Origin: Syngnathus acus
Taxonomy: Eukaryota; Chordata; Actinopteri; Syngnathiformes; Syngnathidae
Direction of reading: 5' to 3'
NCBI RefSeq assembly: GCF_901709675.1
Contig: NC_051093.1
Location: forward strand, 2,377,053-2,441,052
DNA: 64,000 nucleotides
The stretch's first letter is position 1; each line of letters begins with the position of its first letter. The notes beneath the pieces were generated by a model. It ran no database searches. It had not been told where the DNA came from and saw only the letters and a program-made list of their open reading frames with translations. The position numbers and the translations under genes are program-made. Positions 28,620 through 56,285 of the stretch are shown here, piece by piece.

Positions 28620-30640
28620 GATTGAAAGGGTGATTAGGAAAATGTGTCCAGCTTGAAAGAGTCAACTTGGAGTGATTAAATGGTCATTTAAAACTAGACA
28701 ACTAATTTAGGTTACAAGAACAAATATAAATAGGTGAAAGATTTAAGTTGAAAATGAAATGTAGAAAAAATGCATTCTCGAAACATTTGGTCACTAAGAG
28801 AATTTAAAACTGAGCATAGTGTCTAAAGATGCAAATGTCATTGTGGTGCATTGTACTGCTCGTAGTCACTGCAGATATTTGCAGGCCTGAACTGTGGCAT
28901 CTGTATTCCAAGCCTGTGCGTGGACACTGCAACCTCCTGTGAGATACCACAAGCCCTCCCCCCCTCTCACACACGCACACAAACACACACACACACACCA
29001 TAAACTTCTCAACTAACTCACCCTTTTTTACACTTTGCACCAGCAGTGGGCAGTACTATGCACCAGCAGCTTCATAGCACACGTTGGATGTATTACTGTA
29101 TTGGATGTAATGTTGGGAAAATGTCAACATTTTCATTCACTTATTGATGAAGGGACTTAGTCAAGTCTCACCTGATTGGAGGAGTCTCGCCCCAATTTTT
29201 GAATGCTAGAAAAAGGGCTTTGTGTGTGCTGCACGTGTAAAGTGTGCTCCACTGACCTTTTCGTCGTTCAACTCCAGCTGACCCAATGATGACAAGAACC
29301 TGGGGTGAGAGAACAGACAGCAACTGCTCGATGGTCAGCATAAACATCCCGCGTGCACACACACACGCACGTTTAAATGTTCGAGCCTGCACAATGATAT
29401 GCAAAAACACAAATGCGGCATAACCACCACCCGCCTGCATTTTATGTGAACATGGTCCTGTGGGGGTGACGTCGCCCTCCACAAGCTCTCATGGGTCCTC
29501 AACCACATGTCCAACAAAGTCACCAAAAGGTCATTGGGCAGTTTCACACTAAGCACAAATGTTTTGATGTCTTTGTGTGCTTCGTTGTAGACATCCCTAC
29601 CCTACGCAAGGAAGAGGTCGTCCTTGCGAGTCGCCCAACTCAAAAAGGTACCAACCCACCTGTCAGCATCCTGCTGTTTGTGTTACAAGTCTGCACTCAC
29701 TGCGCCGCTTGCTCCGAAGCTTTTAGCACAACCGGGTGGAAACTAAAAGGTGTTTCTTGTTCTTTCTCCTTTTGCCAGCGGCGTGCAGGCCCACAGCGTT
29801 GTTGTAAAGATGAGTGGTAGTACTTCATGTTGTTGTCTTGGACACCGAGCACCGTCAAAAACTGCTCATTCATGAATCCTGTATGACTGTTTTATGATGT
29901 TATGCAAGCCAACCCATTGGCAGGACCCCACGTGGCACCTCACACTGTCACAGAATGGTTAACTTGTTATAGGCTTGTTTCATTTGCTGGAAAATTCTGC
30001 CATAGCGCCCCCGAGACGAGGCCTGCAATGTGTTAGCATGTAGCATGTTAACATGAAGGAAACAAAGCCAATAAGCATTCATCATGAGGCACACACGCTG
30101 TTGATTGATTACCCCCCCCGGGATTGGTGTTTATTCCAAGTTGAAGGATCGTTCGCTTTTGGCACCTTTTTAAAGAGTTTCCAGTTGAAGCTTACAAATC
30201 AAAAAGATAAACAAAACATGGCAAAGGCTGTGAGTTTTTTTTTTTTTTTTGAAGAAAGGACATTACGTGTGTATGTGTGCATATATTTATATAGTCATCA
30301 AACTAATGTTTAAAAAAAAAAAAAGCATTTTTTGTTTGGTTTGGCTCACAAAAGCATAAAAGAAAAAAAATACAAAAAAGACACAAAATCAGAAATAGCT
30401 TTTTCCCTTTTGGGATGATTAAAACTCAACTTTGCTGCAATTTTAATAGCATGCACTTTGTTTCGGACTCTCTGGTACGCGTTCACATTTTCAAGTTTTA
30501 TTTCTATTAAAAAAATCACAATAGTTTATTATTCTAAGCTTCTAAAAGAGTCACCAACAGCACTTAACTCATAGTTGTCTTTTTTGCTTCAGTAAAGTAG
30601 TCGGTATCTCTTGATTATTCTTATGAATCTTTATAAAAGT
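28620..30640. other. Spacer between rpl3 and cacng2 with unassigned exon-like segments
   Basis: Short open segments bounded by plausible splice sites occur at about 29275-29310, 29420-29530, 29591-29647 and 29779-29815. Residues such as DIPTLRKEEVVLASR can be read, but frames do not join cleanly and I do not recognise a product. (CA)n lies at 28975-28998. The last part is AT-rich and may be cacng2 3' UTR. Confidence 0.3.
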
Positions 30641-30857
30641 AATGTATATATATATATATATTTATATTAATAGTAGCTTTACTAGAAGTTACAGGCCAGG
30701 CTGTAACAATTCACAGTTTGAATGCAAAACAATGAGTCCAAAAATAAAGGAGGCGTTTGTCTGGGTGGCTCTGACCTCTTCCGAGCTTCTGGAAGCTTCC
30801 GGAGTAGTCATGCAGAAAACATTACGTGTCCTATAAGCGGGGCGGGGCGGCGCCCCC

Positions 30858-45770
<14,913 letters not shown>

Positions 45771-47193
45771 TTGAACACATGGAGCTCGTCGATGTGCAGC
45801 CTGAGCTCCTCCGCTGCTTTAAAGAGGCCCACGGTCGTGCGTGCGCGCGCGCTGCAGCAGCAATGGTGGCTCCGCGAAGATGTTACGCCAACATTTTTAA
45901 TTGGCTTTGCGTGAGTGGGGGGGAGAGGGGGTCGCTCGGTCTCGTGCGCTCTCTCTCCACTTCGCTCCTCCCACAGTCGAGATTGTGCATAATAATCTAA
46001 GTGCGCTACTTTCGATTTAGCTTCAGGTTCGAAGAGACTTCTGGGTCGATGTTTTCAACTATCCAATGGGAAGAGAGCTGGAAAAAAAAGAGCAAACAAA
46101 TTTGGTCATGTTGGATGTGATTATGTCACAGAAAAAAATAACTTAACTCCTGGAGAAGAGAAGAAAATGATTCAGTTTGGTGCTGAAGGGACAGCGACGT
46201 CTACAGTTACGCTCTGGCGTCATCTGGTGGCCAAAATACTCATAACAAGAGTGCTACTTTTAGTTTGTGGAGGCGTCAGCGGGGATTTGTTTGTGCATTT
46301 GCTGCTGATGACGAGAGACGTGATCGTCATGGACGCGGTGCTGGCGCGCCCGCGGGCCACGAGTGTGCTGCTGACTGACTATTAGTTTGTTCAGACGCAG
46401 CAGCAACGGCGGAAACCAGTGCGTTTGCCTGTTACGTGAACACGCTTGCAAGAAAAAAGCGAGGCACAGCGCTGGTGTCGTGCTGTCGTGTTTTGAAAAG
46501 TGCTTCCACTGTTCAAAAACTGCTTGTAACGACAAAGTGACGAGTGAAGTAAAGACACACACTTTTGATTGGTAGCGGAGGTTTTCGTTGTTTCCATGGA
46601 AACGAGCCATCCAGATGATCTCCATTCAGTGTCTTCAGGTAAAAAGAGGACAACTGAGTAACAATGAATATGAGTCAACATCTTTTACATTCATGTGTGT
46701 GTGTGTGTGTGGGGGGGGGGGGGCATGAGAAGATACCAGAACTTGGATTTGGATAGAAAACCGTTGCAAGCGGTTGTAAGTGGGCGCGGCCTCACCTGCC
46801 AGTCAGGCTCATCAAACAAAAGGTACAGGTTTGCTCAACTTGTGTGAGCAGAAGATCCAGAGTGACTCCTCTAAAATTTCACACACTCTGGATCCACTTC
46901 ATGACGGGAACATGCACGAGTCTAGGTATGGTTATTTTTTAACTTTTCCTCAAGACATTCTCAAAACATCTTTAGTTTGTTTCTTATAGCTTGACTGTTG
47001 TCACTTCTGCACCATCACTTCCGCTATATTTGCCTGTGGTACTCCCCTGACAAACAAAAGCACACTTCATCTAGGGTAGTAACAGAAGCAAACCCAAGAG
47101 GATCCATTACACTGCCGTTGTCCTCCCTGACAGCCCTGAAAAATGGAATACATATTCAAATTTTCCACTTTAGAAGTTGTGATATTTGTCCAG
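45771..47193 (+). other. Upstream region of the ApoL-like gene, N-terminal exons unresolved
   Basis: A candidate first coding exon, 46596-46638, starts ATGGAAACGAGCC (METSHPDDLHSVSS) and ends at a GGTAAAA-type donor. Its phase does not join directly to the exon at 47194, so at least one more exon is needed. I cannot place it confidently. A GT/G-run lies at 46695-46722. Confidence 0.35.
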
Positions 47194-48967
47194 GGATGCC
47201 CTGAAGGAGATCTTGATCTGCTACGCCTCTGCCACGCAGCTTGACATGTCTACCGTGAGCCGCTTCCGCAAAGGTATGTCCGAGTGGAGGATGCAACGCG
47301 AGAAGGAGATCGACACCATAAGAGACATCGGCAACAGAGCGGAGCTGAAGTTGGGCAAGAATCTCCTGGTGTACGTGAAGAGCAAGATGGCTGCGGAGAA
47401 CAGGCGAACCGCGCTGGAAGCGGCGCTCGCCGGTGTGCTGAAGGACGTCTTGTTCGGCTTGGAGGAACTGGATGTCTTTGTGGAGGCGCTGGAGAGGCTG
47501 GCCACTACCTCACTGCTTGTTTTCCGTGGCGGGGTGGTGAAACTTGCACAAGGGGTTGGCTGCTGCGATGTGGCATTTGCCGTGGCCGCGGCACGCCGGG
47601 CCTGCCCCCTTGCTGCCGAGTTGAACAGAGATGCTAAAGTCTTCTTCTTGCCCAGACTGGACAACACAGCCGTGCTGGCCTATCTTCTCGACAAATATGT
47701 GCAGACCGCGCAACAAATATGCCTTCTCCTAGACAAAAGGTAAACCACTGGAACGGACAACAAAACTGCCTTAGCCATTAATCATTCTGGTTCCATGCTC
47801 TTCCTCTAGCAAGTTCTGCCTCAACTTGGTCTCCAAAGCTGGCACAGAGCTCCGTGTAGATCTCCCTGAGGAATTATCTTCAGACGACACGTACAGGATG
47901 TTTCGTCACATTCAAAAGTGTAGCCACATCAGGTGATGCCGGATTCAAACTCCCAGAATCCTTTGACTGTGAGGCAGATCTAGACCACCCTGAACTTTTT
48001 CCACATCGCTGTCTTCTCCAGGAATGACGCAGACTTCCGGTTGGTGTTCCGGCTACAGGAGCACGCGTGTCACCGCTTCCTTGCCGAGTTCAGCCAGCGT
48101 CGGGCCAGAATGCTGGAGCTTCTGGACCAGTTGGACCAGAACATAGAGGGGCTGGTCAGGGAGAACAAAGGGGTGAAGCTCTCCAATGTGGCGAGCAGCA
48201 CATTGGGCCTGGTGAGTGGTGCGCTGTCAATTGCCGGCCTGGCGTTCGTTCCCATCACAGCTGGCACCTCGCTGGTTCTTAGTATGACCGGACTGGGTCT
48301 CGGTCTTGCCAGTTGGGCTAACTGTGCAGTCACCTCCGTCGTGGACTACAAACTGAAACAGAAGTGCATGAAGAAAGTCAGCGAGGTGATAGAGAACTTC
48401 ATTGAGGACGCTGAGTGTCTGGACGACATCACCAGCGAGACTCGGCTACTCGATGCAGCAGTCAGTGAAGTTCTCTGTGAGGAGACTACGACGAGAAGCG
48501 TGGGCTTGGTCGCAGATGTCAGCTCTACTGTGAAGACACCTCCACGCAACCAGGAGGTGGCCACAAGGGTGGGGAAGGTGGTCATCGTTGGTGGGAAAAC
48601 GCTACGGAATGTCCACCGGGCCGTGGCCGACGCCCGCAACGTGGGCAGCGCAGCCCTCAGTGGATCCGTGGCGGTGTCCCACGCGGCCAGAGCTGGACTC
48701 ATTCCGCTTAACGGAATCTTCATTGGTATCGATATTGTTATCATCTGCGTGAGCGGCGTCGCTTTGGCCAAAGGATGCGAGACCCGAATGTCGCACTTTC
48801 TCCGAGCCAGGAGTGCTCTCTGGCGGGCGGAGATGGAATCCTGGCAAAGGATGTACGACTCACTGGTGCGGGGACTGGAAACTTTTGGGGAGAACCAGGC
48901 TGTCCTAGAGGCGGCGTTTTACCTTGACGGCAAACGGGGCCAGAAGCAACGTTGCAGCATTCAGTAG
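47194..48967 (+). CDS. Apolipoprotein L-like protein, C-terminal exons
   Basis: Three exons: 47194-47739, 47810-47932 and 48022-48967. They encode about 538 residues, and the true N-terminus is upstream and unresolved. The first exon is helical and charged (DALKEILICYAS onward). The last exon holds the ApoL-type core: a charged helix (LLDQLDQNIEGLVREN), then a long glycine-rich hydrophobic hairpin (SNVASSTLGLVSGALSIAG and SLVLSMTGLGLGLASW), further helices and a second hydrophobic stretch near GIFIGIDIVIICVSGVAL. The protein ends RCSIQ, a CaaX-type farnesylation motif. ApoL proteins associate with membranes and lipids, and some form channels. The place between cacng2 and eif3d fits the human 22q12 APOL cluster. 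AATAAA follows near 49088. Confidence 0.85.
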
Positions 48968-49488
48968 CACCCAGAAAGTCCTGGCGAGCCACCACAGATG
49001 AAAGTCTTGATGACATTAGTTCAACTGAAATTGTACAAAACTTGTCAAAGCCAAGCAAACACACCTGGACGATGTGCTGTAAATATAAATAAAAAAACAA
49101 TCATCCTGAGACATTTCACTCTATAAAGTGACACTATCATGTTTTCATTCGTTGAACTGCAAGAATAAATTTTCAAAATGATAAATTCATATGTTCAATT
49201 GCTGCAGTATGTAATATTTCTAAAATTGAAAGTTGTAACTTGCTACTGGGTGCTTTGTGATGCATGTCGACCCGCAAGGAGAATCTCCTGTTTCTTTGTT
49301 TGAATGTTTAAACATGAAGAAATAATGTTGACTCTTTTACACTTCGGCGATATTGAAATCGCACAGTTGATTTTCTCGTTATGGTGGTACACCTGCAAAC
49401 TCCCGGATGACATTTATTGTGGAGGGGGGGAGAAAAAAAAACAGTTTGAGCCAATTGGATTTTATTGATTGGGAAATTAAATGCATGC

Positions 49489-49520
<32 letters not shown>

Positions 49521-49637
49521 ATGTGCAAGTGAGTGTGTGTGTTTGGCGGGTTGTTTTGGTCACCAGGCACCGTGTTTCAGTTCTCTTCGTCTGGAATTAT
49601 AAGAAAATATTTTACCGTTAGTCTCCACAGCAGTGGG
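48968..49637. other. Convergent 3' ends of apol-like and eif3d
   Basis: AATAAA on the plus strand at 49088-49093 likely ends the ApoL-like transcript. TTTATT near 49460 gives AATAAA for eif3d on the minus strand. A (GT)n repeat lies at 49487-49545. Confidence 0.5.
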
Positions 49638-52418
49638 TCAGCTGGTTAACTTGAGCGTCTTCACCGTCTCACCTTCTTCCTCCTCATCTTCTTCATCCTC
49701 CTCTTCATCCTCCTCTTCGTCGGAGCTGAATGTTCCGTCAGGCAGGCTGTAGACGCGGATGACTTGCTGCGGGGGCAACCGGCGAGCCAATCAGAAGGCA
49801 GTGCCCTCGTCTGAGGGAGGGTCGGGGGGCTGCTTACCTTGTTGGGGTCCTTGAGAATCAGGTACTTGCCCTCGTCCAGCTTGCGGCAGATGTCGATGAC
49901 GCAGCGTAGGATGCCCCAGGCGTTCTCCATGCTCAGGTTGATCTGGCTGGCAAACTCGTTGGGCTTGAACTGCTGGGTGCCCAGAACCACGTGACGGGCA
50001 GAATCCTTCACGTGGTAGCGGGACACGTAGCTGCACCCGGACATTATGACAAATTGTATTCAGAATAATTGCAACATGTTAGAAACGGGGAAAAAAATTG
50101 TCAACGATTTTGAGCTTTTTGAAACACGTTGCCATTTTTGTGAAGCAAAGTGTACTGGCTTCAAACTGACCCCAGCTTGAGGTACTCGGAGCCGGCCAGC
50201 ATAGCGCAGCAGGTCCAGCGAGCCAACTTGTAGCTGTTGTTCTTGAGCTCGGTGGCCAAGACGGCACCTCGCTGAGAGTCCAGTTTCTGGCGCCAGTCAA
50301 CGCCGTTGCAATGCTGCCAGGGAAAGACGCAACCGTCACGATCAGATCGTCCAAAAGTTAACTATGTGATCTTACCCTCGAGTCCCACTCGTTGAGGGTC
50401 TTGATGTTTATGAAGGATACTTCCCCATTGGCGCCCGTCATCACTCCATCGTGCTCGCAGCGGACAATCAGGTCAATGTCTTCGCCCAGCTTCCAGTGGC
50501 GGTACCTGTAGGCAACAGATGCCACCTCGCTCTTGTCCATGTCCTCCTCCACAAAGGGGTTGTTGGCAGGAAACTTGTGGCGCTCTCCGCCCTGAAGTTC
50601 ATACAAACCCTCGTTCAAAATCTCATCTTGGCAGATATCACTCACTCGCTTGCTCTCTCTCTCACCATGCGCAAGCACTGCTGGCTGAAGTTGTGGTTGA
50701 TGTAGGTGGCCTCCATGGCCAGGTTCCGTGGGGAGTTGAAGGAGTTGCCCTCGTCCTGCGGCGGCTCGTTGGCCGTCTCGCTCACAGTCAGCAGATCTTG
50801 ATGGGCGCCGCACACGTGTCAAGTCGCCGCACACGCAAAAGAAAGGAGAGGCGGCGATGCGACCGCTCACCAAAGTCGGAGTTGTCGCGCTTGTCGAAGA
50901 ACAGCTTGTTACCCACTCGTTGCACGATGATGTCCCAGGAGTTGACTGAACGCGTGCAGCACATCAGGGTGGCCAAGATGGCGTCCGTGGCAAACACATT
51001 GCCTTGGGTCTTGGCCAGCTTAATAGAGATAGAGCAATAACAATGCTTTTATTGTGCTCTTTTTTTTTTCTCTCTCTTTTTTTCTAAAAAAGAATTCATT
51101 CGGGAATATCAAACCTCAAGACCGTACCTTGCGGATGACGGGGTCGTCGGTGGTGGTGACGGTGTGGAAGATCCTCTTGATGCTCTTCAGCGACTTCTCG
51201 TTGCGAGTGGTGACGCGGTCGAAGGCTTTGTCGTAGTACTCCAAGGCGCCGCAGCACTCGCTGTGCAGGATGCCGGCAGCGTTAAGCGGGGAGATGCAAG
51301 ACACGGCTTCCAAGGCGGCCTTACATGTCCACGGGGTCGGCCACCTCCATGTAGCGCATCTTCATGAGTCTCGGGAAGTCCATCTCCTCCTTCACCTCCC
51401 AGTCGCTGCGCACCTCCACCGAAGAATCTCTGGGCTTCAGCTGAGCCTTGGCACAAAAATTAAATTAACAATAGATGCTCTTTTGTGGAGCAAGTAAATG
51501 GAGCCTATCCAAAAGCTTCAGAGACTAACAGAAGGCACAATGTGTTAACCAAGCATGTGACATCCTCAAGCATTAAAAAAAGTCTGAAGTCTAACTCAAA
51601 TGTGGCTGTACCTGAGACCTCTGGTCCCACTTTTGACGAACGCCAAATTGCTTCTGGAACTTCTTCTGCAGCCGCATTCGATCCCTGCAAAGACAAAAAG
51701 TGGAGGGAATGAATACACACTGCTGACTGGCTACATTTCTTTCCTATGACTAATCATCATCGGACCTCTCCTTTTGCTTGGCGCTCTTGGGCAGTAACTG
51801 CATGTTGAACGGTGTCAGGTTCCTTCGGTCCTTGTCCCTGCGCAAGTTCCTCTGTCGGATCAAAATGCAAAAAGTCAACCGGATGACACGGTCGAGGTTT
51901 TCTCACTGCGAGTGCTGAGTGGTTACCTGAGCAAACCTCATGCGGTTCCTCTGATAGGCCGTCTTTGGCATCTTGGCCGTGTCCACCAGCTGGAAGCTGG
52001 TCTCGTCCTCCTCGTGGAAGTAGGCGTACTGACTGCCGCCTCCAAACTGAGACGAGTACTTGTCTGTGCGTAGAAACACATGGAGATCCAAATGTCGGTT
52101 ATTCCATCGATCACTCGAGTAACGTTCTCACATTTTGGAGGCTTCAAACTTCAAAGTCCAACTCACTGGTGTATCTTTTGTCCTGATAAGTTGCCCCGGT
52201 CCAGTCGGCGACCTGACAACCACAAGACAACGACAACATAGTGAGTGGAGGTAGCCCAAATGAGTGACAAACCGTCCCGAAAGATTGGCGCAGACCTTCC
52301 CTAGGCGGTCTCCTTTACTGAAGGGCTGGTAAGGCATGTCCTTGAACTTCTCTGGCACGGCGCAGGGACCCCATCCCGACGGGTTGTCCTGGATCACGGG
52401 TGCGTTGAACTTGGCCAT
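49638..52418 (-). CDS. eif3d: Eukaryotic translation initiation factor 3 subunit D
   Basis: Subunit of the eIF3 complex that binds the 40S ribosome, with a cap-binding fold used on selected mRNAs. Thirteen coding exons in transcript order: 52418-52296, 52212-52167, 52063-51927, 51851-51766, 51684-51612, 51446-51325, 51260-51128, 51018-50871, 50796-50666, 50591-50376, 50313-50171, 50030-49838 and 49766-49638. They sum to 559 residues, against 548 in human as I recall. The start is [18 protein letters not shown]. Long stretches are near-identical to human ([43 protein letters not shown]). The C-terminus is acidic ([12 protein letters not shown]), then ends TVKTLKLTS, a basic-polar tail that human, ending in glutamates, lacks. 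It neighbours cacng2, as in human 22q12. Confidence 0.97.
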
Positions 52419-53300
52419 GACCTGCCCATGGGATTTCATGGGAGTTCAAGTATTACACTTTGGTAAATTGGCAGCATTTAGGCCAGTTTAGCCATGTTCC
52501 ACAGGGTCTCAGGCTTTAATCAGCACAGTTGTCTCCAGCAGGGCACTCCAAAAAGGGAGGCACTGCTCAGATTGCGCAGTGGGCTAGTCATCACGGACCC
52601 TTCGACACATTTCACTATTTACAGCAAGTAGGGACTCCTAGGTAAATTGTTAACAGAACTATAGGCATTTTTACACCAGAATTCCCTATTGATGGGATTG
52701 ATTGTCAGTTATCGACCCACTGAAGACAATCGAAGGTTATCTGAAAAAACGAGTAAAAGTGTCTGACGTCTGCACAAACTTGTCTTATTGCTAACCAGGC
52801 GATGATAATATAACACCTCCATGGGAAAACTACGAAGAACAAAAATATAAACTTTGTAATTGACGTATATTAGTCAAAGGTTATATCACAAGACAAATGT
52901 TCAAATTTGATCAGAGAGAAGCTCAATCCGTCACCGTGGGCTACTGCTGCTAACGCTACAAGGCCAGTCATCACGCTGGCTGTTTCGGCTAAGCTAACCA
53001 GCTAGCAAAGTAGTTACTCGCACCAACCTTAATTTGGTTCTTATACAACACAGCGCGCAAGAAAGTCATTTGCGCTTATCTTTGCGCTGGTCGTCGTGTT
53101 CTTACCGTATCCGACGTGACAGGTTATAAGTGGCTTAAATGGGACCGGTGTTCTTCGGAGGAAAAGTCTCCGGAAAGGGAGCCGGCGTGAAAGGAAGTGG
53201 CTAACTGCCGTGAAGCTGAATAGTGCAGATGTCGTAAAGCGTCGCAAACCACACAATCATTTCGATTACATAAACGCTAACTGTCGCACTGTATTTTATT
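52419..53300 (-). promoter_or_regulatory. eif3d 5' intron, noncoding exon and promoter
   Basis: A noncoding exon with TOP-like context probably lies near 53090-53200 (minus strand), next to GC-rich DNA containing CCGGAAAG and ACGTCGGAT words. The intervening DNA, 52440-53030, shows no exon. Confidence 0.4.
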
Positions 53301-56285
53301 CAAGATGATTTGGCCGTACAAGACTGATGTTGAAAAAGTTCAAAATACTAGTTGCAAAGTTTATAAAAATATGTAATTATATTCATACTTTTTCTCGTAC
53401 AAGACTGTTGAAATGTTGAAAAAGTTCAAAATACTAGTTGCAAGATAAAAATCTTTAATTATATACTTCTTCTTTCAGCTGCTCCCTTAAGGGGTCGCCA
53501 CAGCAGATCAATTGTTTCCATCTCACTGTCCTCTGTATCTTCCACTGTGAAAACAGTATCTATTTTGTTTACAGTTGCATGAGGATATTCAAACAAGAAA
53601 TACTTAGTCTACATTTCAACTTGAACATTCAATTGTTTATTTGTGAAAAAGTCTCTTCAAACCCTCACAGCGTTGAAACTGTACAATCAATAATTTAAAA
53701 AAAGAAAATGTTTCAGTTTGTCACACACACACACACGCGCGCGCACACACGCACACACGCATTCGTATCTCAGATTCAGCAGCTTTCAGCCCCAAAATAG
53801 TGTTTAAATCCATTTTACAACACTGTTTCTTGACACAAAGCCAATCAGAGGGCATCCCCTGAAGCGGTTCCATCGTGCATCCTTTTCTCAAGTCATTTAG
53901 AATCTCAGGAAAAGAGGTCGTGCATACACACAAAGATTTAAAAAAACAAAAATCCTTTTTAGTCCATTCGTCAGCAACAACAATGCTTCTTTCTTTTCCT
54001 GCATATAAACAGAGAGAAACACTCTTCTAGAATTCTTGGCAACGTCGCTGAGCCCAATTCGAAAAACTCAAGTGGCACAAAAACATTTGTTCCATTTGCT
54101 GCTAGTCTATCTTACACTTCATCCAGAGTCGGGAACTCAGGGCATATAAAACAACACAAATGACGCAAAAAAAAAAAAAAAAGTGGTTGTTTTATGTCAC
54201 AGGTGGAAGATAAAGTCGTACATGAATTATCTGAAGATATGTTTCTTTTCCTCTCATTTTGTGCATGTTGTGCCACCGGTGGAAAAGCAGTAGCAAGGGT
54301 TGGCAGGAAGGAAGGAAACACATTCCCAACATCAGGAGTGCCACTCCAAACACAAAAATCCACCACACACTTGTGCCTGGAACATTTTCAGTGTGGGATT
54401 ACAACCTCAGGCTGCTTCACCAAAGCCGACTGATGTTACATTCCTCCATCCAAATATTCATTTTGTTGTACTAAAATTTGCATTGTCCATCAACATTTCC
54501 TACCAAAAGGAGAACAAATGAATTTAGCAAATGACATGCATTAGACACACTTGATTTGCTTTAGTGGGGCCCAAAAAAAACAGATCTGGGCCTAAATGGA
54601 CAAGAGCCACGCTGAAAAAAAACAAAAAAACAAAATACAAGTGATAAAACACTGACATGATCTGATAATGCTGGAAGAGGAGGTGGCGTTGCTGTTGGAT
54701 AAAATGGTGGCAAGACAGTGAGTGAATTGAGGAAGGAGGAAGATGAAAGCGTAGCGAGAAGCTGCAGCAAGAGCACCAACGACAACGGCGACGAAGACGC
54801 CCTCCTGAGATGCAAGCAAGGAGCATCCATTATTCAGCAGCAATGAATCACGGGATGGCGCCAGGCCGACATCAAAAGACTCGGGTTGCATTTGGAATCA
54901 TGTGCTCGTTTGACTTCTCGCTAATCACTACGCAGCAAAAGGGTCACGCTTGCCAGTTTTCTCACCTGAATTATTCCCAGTGCTCCAGTCTTAAAATAGA
55001 ACGCCACGAGCAACCAAAATGGTTGATCGGGCCTCACAAACTCTTGCTGAAAATAGTCCCGGTTCTGAATTTGTGCTTAGTGGGACTACAACCGTTCCAT
55101 ATGAGCAGAGAGAGTCAATTGAATTATGGGGGACACTGTCATATAATAATTTAAAATACACGTTACGACACATGGCGACACGCTTCTGAGTGAATCGCCT
55201 CCACGGTGAGATTTAAAAAGAAAAAAAAACCCTGCCATGATAAAAATTTAATGGGGGCTGAACGGCGCCTTTGCGCAACGTACCTCAAATCCATCACGCT
55301 AGGACGACTCCCTGTCTCTAAAAAAAACCTTTCCCACCCCTAACATGAGATAATTTTAGCCAGATTTGGAGGGAGGGAGGCAGGTGTAGTGGTCTAAAAA
55401 GGGGCGAAGTGCAAGTCGCAGCAGTCGCAGTAGGCAAGTCAAGTTAACAAAATAAAGGGGAAATCAACGAGAGTCCATCACTTGTGTCACGTTCGAAACA
55501 ACCGTGAGGGACCCGAAAAAGTCACAAGCTGCACAAGAGTAAGAAAATGGAAGCTTGGTGCAGCCAATTGTTCCCATTTCAGACGCGCTAACAAGTCTGC
55601 TCGTCACAGGTCGGGACCGGGAACAAGTCAGGACTCGTTTGCTCCAATCGCATTACATGCGAAGGCCGCTACGACGAGGCGCTCCAAGTGTCTGAGGCGA
55701 CGACGCAAGTGTGTACAGGTTTGCGACAGAGGAGTGTGTGTGTGTGTGTGTGAGTAAATGACTGTGTGTAAAGACAGTCTAAATGTGAGAGGAGAATGTG
55801 ACGTGTGAGTGCGAGCGAGAGAGGAGTGTGTGTGACATGTACAGTATATGAAGATTGTTCGCAGGAGGAGTGTACGCAAAAGAGTGTGTCACCAGTCCCA
55901 AGCGTGCGTGAAAGTGCTTGTGTGGAAGCGGGCGTGTGACACGCATGAGGCCAAAGAGCTTTTCTGCATGTGCTTGTGTGTGAGGCCGTTTCCCAAAGTG
56001 GAACGACTTGTAGCTTATTTCCAAAGCAGATAAGAAGACGTATGACGAAAGGAGAAAAAACAAAACAAAACAGAGACACTCGATGAGCGCGCGTCTGTCT
56101 GTACAAGCGGAAAACTCCTTTTGTCTCTCACGTGACTGGCGGCGGGCCGGAGCAGCGGGACTCTCGGACACGTCGGACTCGTTCTCCCGTCAAAGCTTGG
56201 TGCCAAAGGCTTGGCGGCCCGGCCCAGCCCAGCCCGGCACTCGGCCACCGTCGCTGCCGTCAGGTTGGGGAAGGGAAAGCGGCAG
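53301..56285 (-). other. rab40c 3' UTR and spacer
   Basis: No coding signal. TTTATT at 53635-53640 gives an AATAAA on the minus strand that could end a long rab40c 3' UTR. A fish-wide repeat fragment (TCTTTCAGCTGCTCCCTTAAGGGGTCGCCACAG type) lies at 53468-53545. (CA)n is at 53722-53760 and (GT)n at 55735-55752. A 40-bp direct repeat (AAGACTG...TTGAAAAAGTTCAAAATACTAGTTGCAA) occurs at 53318 and 53400. Confidence 0.45.

Noticed and set aside
47284-47637. Alternative 117-codon frame in the ApoL-like exon
   Set aside because: An overlapping frame of the supported exon. It lacks matching splice phases.
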